Origin: Pelagicoccus albus | Lineage (GTDB): Bacteria > Verrucomicrobiota > Verrucomicrobiia > Opitutales > Opitutaceae | Assembly (NCBI RefSeq): GCF_014230145.1 | Contig: NZ_JACHVC010000012.1 | Location: 129,001-193,000, forward strand | DNA: 64,000 nt | Reading direction: 5' to 3' | Shown: piece after piece, positions 27,362 to 35,446 of the stretch | Layout: every line of letters starts with the position of its first letter | How positions within the stretch are numbered: the first letter of the stretch is position 1 | The notes under the pieces: model-generated | Told to the model about the DNA's origin: nothing | Seen by the model: only the letters and a program-made list of their open reading frames with translations | The model's database searches: none | Position numbers and translations under genes: made by a program

Positions 27362-28504
27362 TTAGAAGGAGTAACCCAGCGAACTGATGATACGCCTGTC
27401 CTCCTTGAGATCATCCTCTAGAGAATTGTCGAAGCCGAACTGGAAACGGATCGAGAAATTGATCGATTTCGTAACCGCGCTTGATAGCGAAGCAGCAAAA
27501 TTTACCTCGTAATCTTCCGACTGCTCCAAAGGCATCGCAACAGTGAAATCCTGCTTTAAGGCGACTTTTTCTGTCACTTTGTAATCCCAATCCTGCGAAA
27601 GATTGAGCAAGTAAGCCACCTCGTCTTCTTGATCGTCAGCGAAGTTACGCCAACGTCCGCTGGCGCCTAAACCTGCAGACAAAGAACTGCGCGTGTTGTC
27701 TATGAAGCGAGTTCCCAATCCAAATTTCTGCTCAATGTTGGAATCGATAAGCTTGATAGAATCCGATGAGTAATCGGATTGCGATTCGTAGTAAATTCCC
27801 GGGCCGATGTCTTTTCGCCAGCGAAAGCGGGTCGCCAGCTTGTCAAGAGTAGTAGTGTTGTCCGCCTCACCATAGTCGTAGGCCGCATTGAAATTCAGTT
27901 GGTTCTTCTCGATCTTGCGCGACATCTGTAAACTGTAGTTCAAAGAAGACTGCTCCTGGCGACCCGAGAGCGAATTAAACCCAAACTGTAGCTGCTTCGT
28001 CCACGCCGGCAAAGGGTTGAAGCCCTCCTCTAGCTCAGACAAAGTCGCCAGAACGCCCACGATGATTCGCTTAGGAGGATCCAACACTTGGCCGCCTCCT
28101 CGGATCATGTCCGAGCCGTCCGAATTGACCGCTTCCTCGCTTGTTTCTTCAGAATCAGCGAGCTGCTTTTCCGGACGCTCACCCATCGGCTCCTTTTGTT
28201 GTGAAGAAGGCGGCGGGCCCTGCCCCTCCTTAGGCTCTCCGACTCTATCCTCACTCCCCCTCTCAGCTAAGGTTTCCACTGAAGGGCTAATGATGAGATC
28301 GACGATTCTATCCCGCGGCAAAACCACCTTTCCAAGGTAGTCCACTTGCAGATCCACCTCCTTCTCGTTCTGACTGAGAAGAATACCGCTCAACCGATCC
28401 CCATTGTCCAAAACGGCTTGAGCTAGCTCGGTTTCTGCAGCCCCCAAATGCGTCCACCCAAGAGCTAGCTTGAGGATAAAAAGGCATAGGAGTATTCGGC
28501 TCAT
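27362..28504 (-). CDS. DUF481-family envelope protein
   Basis: A 380-residue exported protein. A signal peptide (about 22 residues, ending near GAAE) is followed by a small beta domain (VLDNGDRLSGILLSQ, then VVLPRDRIVDLII) that resembles the SH3-like start of such proteins. A Pro/Glu/Ser-rich linker (about 85-145) follows, and then a DUF481 beta-barrel domain (about 165-380) with alternating aromatic strands and a final SLGYSF, typical of outer-membrane strands ending in Phe. The open frame extends to 28621, but the ATG at 28504 starts the signal peptide. A CCTAACC leader motif sits 8 bases upstream. A paralog lies at 42714-43805. Confidence 0.85.
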   Translation of the reverse strand: MSRILLCLFILKLALGWTHLGAAETELAQAVLDNGDRLSGILLSQNEKEVDLQVDYLGKVVLPRDRIVDLIISPSVETLAERGSEDRVGEPKEGQGPPPSSQQKEPMGERPEKQLADSEETSEEAVNSDGSDMIRGGGQVLDPPKRIIVGVLATLSELEEGFNPLPAWTKQLQFGFNSLSGRQEQSSLNYSLQMSRKIEKNQLNFNAAYDYGEADNTTTLDKLATRFRWRKDIGPGIYYESQSDYSSDSIKLIDSNIEQKFGLGTRFIDNTRSSLSAGLGASGRWRNFADDQEDEVAYLLNLSQDWDYKVTEKVALKQDFTVAMPLEQSEDYEVNFAASLSSAVTKSINFSIRFQFGFDNSLEDDLKEDRRIISSLGYSF

Positions 28505-28711
28505 TGGCATTAGGTTAGGTTCTCTATTCGGAGCGTGAGTTTCGCAAAAACACAACGGTCTTATTGGAAAAAAAAAGTAAACAGGCTCTGCTCGATCCAA
28601 ATAGCCCCATTTGGGGAGCAAAGCGTTTAAGGGCTCTCTGAGACCAGCCGTTGAGAAAGATGTTCGTATCCAAATTCATCATAAGAACATCAAACTTAGG
28701 AATATAACATA

Positions 28712-29110
28712 ATGCGTAAGAACACATCTAAAAAGGGTTTTACTCTCGTTGAAATCATGATCGTCGTGGTCATCATCGGCCTCTTGGCTGCTATGGCTAT
28801 CCCAGCGTTCCAGAAGGTACGCCTCGACTCCCGCGAAAGCGCCGTGACCAATGACGCTCGTCAGCTCGCATCCGCAGCTCAGCAGTACATGCTCGAAAAC
28901 AACACCACCACTGTAACTGTTGGCTACACCAGCACCGATGGTACCGTTGGATCCGATCTTGAGGACTACGTTCGTCGTGTAGGAACTGGCTACACAATGG
29001 CTACTACTCTCGGTATCGACAGCGATTTCACCATCTCTCACCCACAGCTCATCACCGATACAAACACTACCGGTACGCTTACCTTCACTGCTGAAGGTCA
29101 GCTCAAGTAA
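28712..29110 (+). CDS. type IV pilin / type II pseudopilin
   Basis: A 132-residue prepilin. The leader MRKNTSKKG is followed by the cleavage site [22 protein letters not shown] with Glu5 of the mature protein, then helix residues [31 protein letters not shown]. The globular part is short and Thr-rich, so it resembles a small type IVa pilin or a GspG/GspH-like pseudopilin. An AGGA sequence lies 11 bases before the ATG. It has its own strong terminator, which suggests high expression. No assembly ATPase or secretin lies in this window. Confidence 0.95.
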   Translation: MRKNTSKKGFTLVEIMIVVVIIGLLAAMAIPAFQKVRLDSRESAVTNDARQLASAAQQYMLENNTTTVTVGYTSTDGTVGSDLEDYVRRVGTGYTMATTLGIDSDFTISHPQLITDTNTTGTLTFTAEGQLK

Positions 29111-29174
29111 GCTAAGGTTCAACGAGACGAGAAGCTGATCGCCTAAAAACGATCACTCGCTCAACTTTCCACTA

Positions 29175-29212
29175 GGCCGTGTCGATACAATCGACACGGC
29201 CTTTTCTTTTTC
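29175..29212 (+). terminator. strong terminator of the pilin gene
   Basis: A perfect 12-bp stem (29175-29186 with 29190-29201; GGCCGTGTCGAT on the left arm) with a 3-base loop, then TTTTCTTTTT. It lies 64 bases after the pilin stop codon and also precedes the next gene, so that gene needs its own promoter or read-through. Confidence 0.93.
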
Positions 29213-29275
29213 CGGATCCGAACCAAAAGGTCGATGAAACAGCAGAGAACGACCCACAGTTAATCCCATCCATCA

Positions 29276-31129
29276 ATGTCCCTCGAATCGGCTCCCACAG
29301 CGAAACTAGGCGAAAAACTGATACTACCCGCTTTTCTAGCGGCGGGATGCATCGCGTTCTATCTCGCATTCATCGGCCCGGACGTCGTGCAAGCCGAAAC
29401 AGCCTTCATCGATTTCGGCTACCTAAACATGTGCCTGCTTTTCGGCACTTTTGTCTGGTGCTGTATCCCCTTGCTTCAAGAGAAACAAGGCTTCTGGAAA
29501 AATAGGGATTTTCTGGTCTTAGCTTCCTGCGCCTTGCTAGGGGCGTTTTTCCTCTACACCCGAGAGGGAGGTGGCTTTAAGGTTTCCTTCGACGAGGAGG
29601 TACTTTCCAACGTAGCTCAAAACCTCGCCAACGAACACATTCCAGTGATGCGGGAATCATCGCTGCAAGGGCTGGCAAGCTTTGAGATGATCGACAAACG
29701 CCCGCTCCTCTTCCCTTTTCTCGTTTCGATTCTGCACTCAGTTTTTGGCTTTCGCATCGAGAACGCGTTCTATCTAAATTTCGCTCTCACCTTCGTCTAC
29801 CTTTACCTGCTGGCATCGATCACCAAAAAGGTGCACTCCACCAGTGCCTCCTACTTCACCCTCTTTCTCGCCTGCATGATGCCAATTCTCGGGCAGAACG
29901 CCAGTAGCGGCGGGTTTGACATACTGAACATGACCATCGCTCTGGGCGTGGCTTGGTTTGCGATCGACTATAAGCAAAATCCTAACGCGGCGACCATGGC
30001 TAGGCTCCTTTTCGGGACTGCACTCGTCGCCCATATTCGTTACGAGTCTAGCATCCTCGGGGTGCCTGTCATCATATTGATTGCGAGTGAATGGATTCGA
30101 TCGAAACGTATCACGCTTTCACCTAGCATCCTTCTAATCCCCTTCACCTACATGCCGGTGATCTGGCAGTTACGTGCCATCAGCGCGAACCCAGAAAACT
30201 TCCAATACAAGACCGACGGGGCTGGCACTTTCAGCATAGCCTATGTGGCTGAGAATCTGCAAAGGGCTTACAAATTCTTTTTCATCCCCAGCGATTCATA
30301 CGCAGGGTCTCCCTTCGTAGCATTCATCGGCTTTGCAGGACTACTGGCTTTAATCGGTAAACTCGCCTCTAGCAAAACGCCGTTGATTAGAACCAGCGAT
30401 ACAAGAAAAGCGATACTGATAATGAGCCTGTATCCGCTTCTTCACTTCGCTATGATAATGTCCTTCTACTACGGACAGTTTGACGACCCTATCGTTACGC
30501 GATTAAGCATACCCATTGTCACGTTGCTGGTTGCCTGCGGGGGCGGACTGCTAGCGAGCCTTTTCAGACGAAATGGCAAATTACGCGTAGCAGTCTCCAT
30601 CGCTCTCGTTTGCTGTGGCGTCTATGGAACTAGAGTGTATTCCTCTCACGAATACAGCTCCACGAGCGAGATCGCGAAACGTTCCGAATGGGCACTGGAG
30701 TTCGCCGATTCACTCCCTGTCGGCAATTATCTCTTTGTTACAACCATGCCGCGAATTTTTGAGCTCCACGGTCTCAATAATTTGAGCACGGTAAAGGCGC
30801 GAGGTGTTCTGAAAAAGATCAAGAACCACCTGGATCTGAAAACCTACAATGCGGTTTTCATCCTCCAAAATCTCAAGCTAGAAAGAAAAGACGGAGAGTT
30901 GATCGAAACCGCTCTTCCTTACAATGATCTCGGCCCCGCCGTAACACTCGAAACCATAAAGGAAATATCATTCACGCCACACAATTTTTGCCGCATTAGC
31001 CGCATAGCCGCCATCGACATTTCCGCGGACGTCCCCGCCGCCAAGCAAGTAACCACAGCAGAGGAAACTGCTCAAATAAGACGAGTCTCGCCCGAAGAGA
31101 TTCGCAAATGGCAAAAGTCTCTCCCCTAG
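29276..31129 (+). CDS. GT-C-like polytopic membrane protein
   Basis: A 617-residue protein with roughly eleven to twelve hydrophobic helices in the first 460 residues and a soluble C-terminal part of about 150. The first long loop carries acidic residues in SFDEEVLSNVAQNLA, and DKRPLLFPFLVSILHSVFG follows. Both features recall lipid-phospho-sugar-dependent GT-C glycosyltransferases (ArnT/PMT-like), in which an acidic motif in this loop is catalytic. I cannot assign a named family. It is 60 bases past the pilin terminator on the same strand, so pilin or envelope glycosylation is a possible but unproven role. Confidence 0.6.
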   Translation: MSLESAPTAKLGEKLILPAFLAAGCIAFYLAFIGPDVVQAETAFIDFGYLNMCLLFGTFVWCCIPLLQEKQGFWKNRDFLVLASCALLGAFFLYTREGGGFKVSFDEEVLSNVAQNLANEHIPVMRESSLQGLASFEMIDKRPLLFPFLVSILHSVFGFRIENAFYLNFALTFVYLYLLASITKKVHSTSASYFTLFLACMMPILGQNASSGGFDILNMTIALGVAWFAIDYKQNPNAATMARLLFGTALVAHIRYESSILGVPVIILIASEWIRSKRITLSPSILLIPFTYMPVIWQLRAISANPENFQYKTDGAGTFSIAYVAENLQRAYKFFFIPSDSYAGSPFVAFIGFAGLLALIGKLASSKTPLIRTSDTRKAILIMSLYPLLHFAMIMSFYYGQFDDPIVTRLSIPIVTLLVACGGGLLASLFRRNGKLRVAVSIALVCCGVYGTRVYSSHEYSSTSEIAKRSEWALEFADSLPVGNYLFVTTMPRIFELHGLNNLSTVKARGVLKKIKNHLDLKTYNAVFILQNLKLERKDGELIETALPYNDLGPAVTLETIKEISFTPHNFCRISRIAAIDISADVPAAKQVTTAEETAQIRRVSPEEIRKWQKSLP

Positions 31130-31143
31130 CCCAAACTCGTTTG

Positions 31144-31923
31144 TCAAACTTCGGCGAGGTAGATGATAGAATCGCTATCCGCTTCGGGTGGCTCGAACCC
31201 GAAATCGCCATAAACCGACACGTCGGAAAAACCTGCTTCACCCAATAGTCGCATCATGTCATGCGGCATGTGCCAGCGGATCCACATTTCCTTTTCCTCC
31301 ACTTCGAGCACATCACCATCGGCGGCAAGACGCTCGTAGCGGTTTTTCAATAGCAACCTCTGAGAAATCGAGTCGATCTTCCATCCCTGCCAAGCCACGA
31401 GGCTTCCTTCATTGTTGGGCAGGATTTTAGCGCAACGTTCCTCCATCGGAATTTCCACCCGGCCATCCCAGATCATTTCCCAGGGCATGTGTGTCGTTAC
31501 CAAGAGCTGACCTCCTTCTCGCAGATGCTCGCGGCAATTGCGAAAACAGGCTAGCATATCGTCGTCAGTTTCCAGCATTTGGATGCTGAAGCCGGGTATG
31601 ATAACCATTCCGAATCGCGATTCGCCGATATCGAAACTCCTCATATCGCCCACCACAAGTTTGGCGTCCCCAGCAACCTCCCGCAGACGCTCCCGGCAAA
31701 TATCGAGCATCGCTTGCGAATTATCCAAGCCGCACACTTCGAAACCTTTTTCGACCAAGGGCAATAGCACGCGACCAGTACCGCAACCGACATCCAAAAC
31801 AGGACCGGGCGACGCCGAAGCGAACCATTCATAGAAATGCAGATCATCGAACTCACTCAATTCGTCGAGCTCGTCATAAAGCTCTGCTTCTAGGCCGCCA
31901 TACTGATATCCTCTACTCGGCAT
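31144..31923 (-). CDS. class I SAM-dependent methyltransferase
   Basis: A 259-residue Rossmann-fold methyltransferase. GPVLDVGCGTGRVLLPL is motif I (SAM-binding), FEVCGLDNSQAMLDICR motif II, and KLVVGDMRSFDI motif III. The C-terminal half (WQGWKIDSISQRLLLKNRYE, WIRWHMPHDMMRLLGEAGF) is of the type found in small-molecule methyltransferases of the Methyltransf_25 group. The ATG at 31923 is taken; the frame extends upstream to 31965 without family likeness. Substrate unknown. It converges with the GT-C-like gene with 14 bases between. Confidence 0.88.
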   Translation of the reverse strand: MPSRGYQYGGLEAELYDELDELSEFDDLHFYEWFASASPGPVLDVGCGTGRVLLPLVEKGFEVCGLDNSQAMLDICRERLREVAGDAKLVVGDMRSFDIGESRFGMVIIPGFSIQMLETDDDMLACFRNCREHLREGGQLLVTTHMPWEMIWDGRVEIPMEERCAKILPNNEGSLVAWQGWKIDSISQRLLLKNRYERLAADGDVLEVEEKEMWIRWHMPHDMMRLLGEAGFSDVSVYGDFGFEPPEADSDSIIYLAEV

Positions 31924-32155
31924 GCTTCCATGGCATGCGCAAACCCGAGCCGCGAACAAACACAATCCCTTGGGTAAGCTTCGCTATGCTAAACTGAGCA
32001 CCATCATACAGGAGTGAGATTACCCCAGTTAGTTTAGCAGAGAATCCTTAAGCTCGTACCAAGTTTTCCGATTTATCAGAGGACTCGACCCAAGGGCTAA
32101 TGCCCGCCTCAGATCTTACCTTTCTTAGAAAAAGCGACGGAACCAACTCCTATCC

Positions 32156-34048
32156 ATGACCACTCGGATTCTAATAATCGATCCTTGCGAGGACACCCTT
32201 AAATACTACCGCGAGGTATTAGAGCCAAAATCCAGCCAGTGGACACTCGATTGCACGGGAGACTCCACCGAAGGCATTGAACTAGCCAAAAGGAACACTC
32301 CCGATGTCGTCATAGTTGCCCTTTCCATTGACGACGACCACGGGCCCGACCTGCTAAGAAGCTTGGACAAGATAGCCCCAGACGCACAGCCGTTCATTTC
32401 TGCTACCGAAACAGAGAAAACGAAACTCGAGTCTACGCTCGGATCCAAATTCCATTTTCTTCCCAATCCCTGTCACGCGGACAAGCTCATCACGGAAATC
32501 AACCGCTGCATCGCGATCGAAACCTGGCTGGGTAATCCTCGGATCAAAGAGCTCATCTCTAAGATGGGCGAGTTCCCGAGCCTTCCCTCCATTTACCTGA
32601 AGGTCGTCAGTGCTCTCAACAGCAAGAACGCGTCCGCCGAACTCATAGCCGATTGCATCTCGGGAGACTTGGCGATTTCCGCTAAGGTTCTACAAACCGT
32701 CAATTCTTCGTATTACGGGTTTGACCAGAAGGTTTCCAACATATCGGAAGCCGTCAGTATCCTCGGCTTGGAAAGCGTCAAAAACCTCGTTCTCGGGATC
32801 GAAGTATTCAACAAACTCGGGCGCTCGAGACACCATAAGGCAATAACCGATCAGCTGTGGCACCACAGCATGTCGGTAGCTACGGCAGCTCGCCGCATCA
32901 GCCAGTTCGAGACAAACGACAGCGACATGGCGGAGGAGGCCTACACCGCAGGCTTGATGCACGACATTGGTAAACTGGTGCACTTGAATGCAGAACCAGA
33001 GAAATTTCAGGACGCCATCAAGATGGCCAACGAGGAGTCCATTCCCCTTCACGAGGCGGAAGAAGAGCTGCTCGGCTGCACGCACGCAGAAACAGGAGCT
33101 TACATCTTGGCTCGCTGGAGCATGCCTACCAATTTGACAGAGGCAGTCGCTCTCCATCACCAACCAGTCAACTCGTTCGGTAAGAGCTTTTCTGCCCTCG
33201 CCGCCGTTCACGTGGCAAACGCAATTGTTCACCACCGACAAAACGCCGAACATCCTAGCTCCACGCCCAACGAAGAATTTATCATCGAAATCGGAAAATC
33301 CGATAGCTGGCAGGACTGGGTAGATACCAGCACTGGAAAGACTTCTAAGAAACCTCAAGTAAAGGAAGCAAAAGAGGTTGAAGCAAAAGAGCCGACGCAA
33401 GAGCCAGCCTCGCCAAAACTAGCGGTTAAAAAGAGCGAGCCAACTTCCGAGCCGTCTCCAGCCCCAGCTGCTTCGACGCAGAGCGAGCCCAAAGTGGAGG
33501 AGAAGCAGAACAAAAAGAGTTTAATGCCTCTGGTCGCTCTTGCTGCCTGTATCGCCCTTGCCGCAACAGGTATTACTCTCATGAATACGGTTCCGACAGA
33601 GGAACCAAGTGAGAGTTTGAGCCTGGCAGAGGAAGCGCCAACCAGCTCGCTCGCCTCTGCAATCGAACAGGCTAAGGAGATGTCAGGAATCACTGAGACC
33701 GAGGAAGCGTTACAGGAGATTTTCGACGACCAAGAATTGGCGGCGACACCGGAACCAGCCGAAGAAGAATTACTTGTCCATGAAGAAGCAGACGCTTCCG
33801 ACCTCGTCGCCGAGAAGGAGGAAAACGAGCTTCCCAAGCCAAAACTACCAGAGCCCGAGCCGGAACAAGTTTTTCCCGAAGTGGTTCTGGGCGGCATTTT
33901 CTACAGCGAGAAACGTCCCCTCGCGAGCGTGAATGGCAAGATCGTCAAAACAGGCGACACTATCAGTGGAGTTAAAATCGTTCGCATCGAAAAGGCCCGC
34001 GTGACAGTTCAATACGAGAGCGAGCAACGCTCCTACAAGCTGAACTAG
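32156..34048 (+). CDS. receiver-HDOD-TM protein with GspB/GspC-like C-terminus
   Basis: A 630-residue four-part protein. Residues 1-122 have a receiver fold (RILIIDP start, KFHFLPNPCHADKLI end), but the phosphoacceptor position in PDVVIVALSI is Ala55, so it should not be phosphorylated there. Residues about 130-340 are an HDOD domain (FPSLPSIYLKVVSALNS, VLQTVNSSYYGF), which also keeps an HD pair (His269, Asp270) and His334-His335. A Pro/Glu-rich linker leads to one membrane helix (456-476). The last 57 residues (VVLGGIFYSEKRPLASVNG, then VKTGDTISGVKIVRIEKARV) look like the periplasmic domain of GspB/GspC/PilP-type secretion proteins. It is therefore likely to link a cytoplasmic signal to an envelope machine. 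It lies 3 kb from a pilin gene and has its own terminator. Confidence 0.85.
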   Translation: MTTRILIIDPCEDTLKYYREVLEPKSSQWTLDCTGDSTEGIELAKRNTPDVVIVALSIDDDHGPDLLRSLDKIAPDAQPFISATETEKTKLESTLGSKFHFLPNPCHADKLITEINRCIAIETWLGNPRIKELISKMGEFPSLPSIYLKVVSALNSKNASAELIADCISGDLAISAKVLQTVNSSYYGFDQKVSNISEAVSILGLESVKNLVLGIEVFNKLGRSRHHKAITDQLWHHSMSVATAARRISQFETNDSDMAEEAYTAGLMHDIGKLVHLNAEPEKFQDAIKMANEESIPLHEAEEELLGCTHAETGAYILARWSMPTNLTEAVALHHQPVNSFGKSFSALAAVHVANAIVHHRQNAEHPSSTPNEEFIIEIGKSDSWQDWVDTSTGKTSKKPQVKEAKEVEAKEPTQEPASPKLAVKKSEPTSEPSPAPAASTQSEPKVEEKQNKKSLMPLVALAACIALAATGITLMNTVPTEEPSESLSLAEEAPTSSLASAIEQAKEMSGITETEEALQEIFDDQELAATPEPAEEELLVHEEADASDLVAEKEENELPKPKLPEPEPEQVFPEVVLGGIFYSEKRPLASVNGKIVKTGDTISGVKIVRIEKARVTVQYESEQRSYKLN

Positions 34049-34070
34049 TTACAACCCAGACCACTTTCGA

Positions 34071-34105
34071 AAAAGCCCGCCCTTCACTGAGAAGGGCGGG
34101 CTTTT
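34071..34105. terminator. bidirectional terminator
   Basis: AAAAGCCCGCCCTT (34071-34084) pairs perfectly with 34092-34105 around a 7-base loop. The A-run on one side and T-run on the other serve both strands, between the convergent HDOD and thioredoxin-like genes. Confidence 0.9.
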
Positions 34106-34134
34106 CCGCTTAAGCTAGAGAGACGTCTTCGAAT

Positions 34135-34503
34135 TCAGAAGGCGCTGCTGTCGACGCTTTCGATCCATTGCACGTAGCTGGAAGCATCGCCATCGTCGAT
34201 GAATTCAGTGGTACCTTCCACCGTTCCTTCCTCCGAATAGAATACGAGAAAGGGAATTCCGGTTATGCCAAATCGCTCTCTGATTCCTTCCACATCCTCA
34301 GTTTTGCGGGGAATCAAAATTTTCGCGCCCAGAATGCCTTCCGTCTCCAAGTAGTCGTCAAGCGCTGAACTCTCTTTCAACAACGCGTCTAAGGCATTGC
34401 ACCAGCGGCACCAGTCACCGTTACCTTTGAAAATCATCAAGAGCCGCTTCCCTTCCGCAGCCCGTTTCGCCAACGCTTCTTCAATATCAGAGATCCAGTT
34501 CAT
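34135..34503 (-). CDS. thioredoxin-like protein with CxxC
   Basis: A 122-residue cytoplasmic thioredoxin-fold protein. The active site is GDWCRWCNAL (Cys-Arg-Trp-Cys), followed by a helix. The cis-proline strand is GITGIPFLVFYSEEG. The upstream part (DIEEALAKRAAEGKRLLMIFKGN) matches the thioredoxin_7-like group found in small thiol proteins. There is no signal peptide from the ATG at 34503; the frame extends to a TTG at 34536. A disulfide-reducing role is inferred from the motif. Confidence 0.85.
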   Translation of the reverse strand: MNWISDIEEALAKRAAEGKRLLMIFKGNGDWCRWCNALDALLKESSALDDYLETEGILGAKILIPRKTEDVEGIRERFGITGIPFLVFYSEEGTVEGTTEFIDDGDASSYVQWIESVDSSAF

Positions 34504-34599
34504 ACCGGCGTCATCCAAAGCAAGGTCACTCAACAATCAATCCCCGATTGCCACATCACCCATTTCATAGGTCGGGGGCCCATAGATTTTCACAATTTT

Positions 34600-35397
34600 C
34601 TAAAGACGCCAACGAGCCAGAAATACTGCCGCCGCGACGGCTGCATTCAACGACTCCCCTTCTCCGAATTTCGGCGCAAACAACTTGCCGTCCGCCTTTT
34701 TGGATACGATCTCCGAAACACCTCGCGCTTCGTTCCCAATCACTAAGGCACAGCGATCGGGGAAACTGAAATCCGACAGCGAGACCGCCCGCTCATCCAA
34801 CTCCGTAGTGAATATCTGAACTCCAAGTTGCTTCAATCGATCCAAAGCGGAATCTAGATCAACTCCCACCGCGATGGGTAGATGAAAAAGCCCCCCCATC
34901 GTGGAGCGAGCCGTTTTGCCGTTTTCCAACTCCGCGCAACCAGTACCGAGCACAACACCGTTCAAACCAAACCAGTCGCAGGCTCGCACAATCGACCCAC
35001 AATTTCCCGGATCCCCAAGCTCATCGAGTAACATCAGACGCACAGACCCTTCGCTCGGCAACCGGTCCAGAAGCGTATCGAAAGAGCAGCCGACCTTTGC
35101 AGCAAGGGCCAAAACGCCCTGAGATGCCTTCGTGTCGGATAGCCGTTCGAGCTGGCTTGCGTCCGCCTCATAGGCCTCATCGCAGGCCTCTAGAGCGAGC
35201 TTCAAGACCTCGTTTTCGCTGTCATCCCGCTTGGCTGTTGGATCGTAGATTAGCGTCCGCAGTGGGTGGGAGGCTTTGAGAGCTTCCTCTATTAAGTGCC
35301 AACCTTCGATGATGAAAAGCCCCTCCTCTTCTCTCACTTTCTTTTGCTGGAACTTTCGAAAATAGGAAAGTTTCGTCTTCGATAACGGCGTCAACAT
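34600..35397 (-). CDS. TrmH/SpoU-family RNA 2'-O-methyltransferase
   Basis: A 265-residue knotted (SPOUT) methyltransferase for tRNA or rRNA ribose. The three SpoU motifs are DELGDPGNCGSIVRACDWFG (motif 1), CALVIGNEARGVS (motif 2) and GEGESLNAAVAAAVFL (motif 3). The N-terminal substrate-binding domain is LSYFRKFQQKKVREEEGLFIIEG split by residues. The start is the ATG at 35397, 50 bases from the likely start of divergent dinB. Target not known. Confidence 0.93.
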   Translation of the reverse strand: MLTPLSKTKLSYFRKFQQKKVREEEGLFIIEGWHLIEEALKASHPLRTLIYDPTAKRDDSENEVLKLALEACDEAYEADASQLERLSDTKASQGVLALAAKVGCSFDTLLDRLPSEGSVRLMLLDELGDPGNCGSIVRACDWFGLNGVVLGTGCAELENGKTARSTMGGLFHLPIAVGVDLDSALDRLKQLGVQIFTTELDERAVSLSDFSFPDRCALVIGNEARGVSEIVSKKADGKLFAPKFGEGESLNAAVAAAVFLARWRL

Positions 35398-35446
35398 ACT
35401 CAGTGTTAAAACAACACACCGCCGCCAACTCACAACACCAAAGCCT

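Noticed and set aside
31987-32039. Inverted repeat TGCTAAACT ... AGTTTAGCA before the HDOD gene
   Set aside because: Nine-base arms with a 35-base gap in A/T-rich DNA are not clearly above chance.
32690-33897. Two long minus-strand frames (236 and 180 codons)
   Set aside because: Both lie antisense to the HDOD fusion, and the second is a Ser/Ala-rich mirror of its Glu-rich linker.
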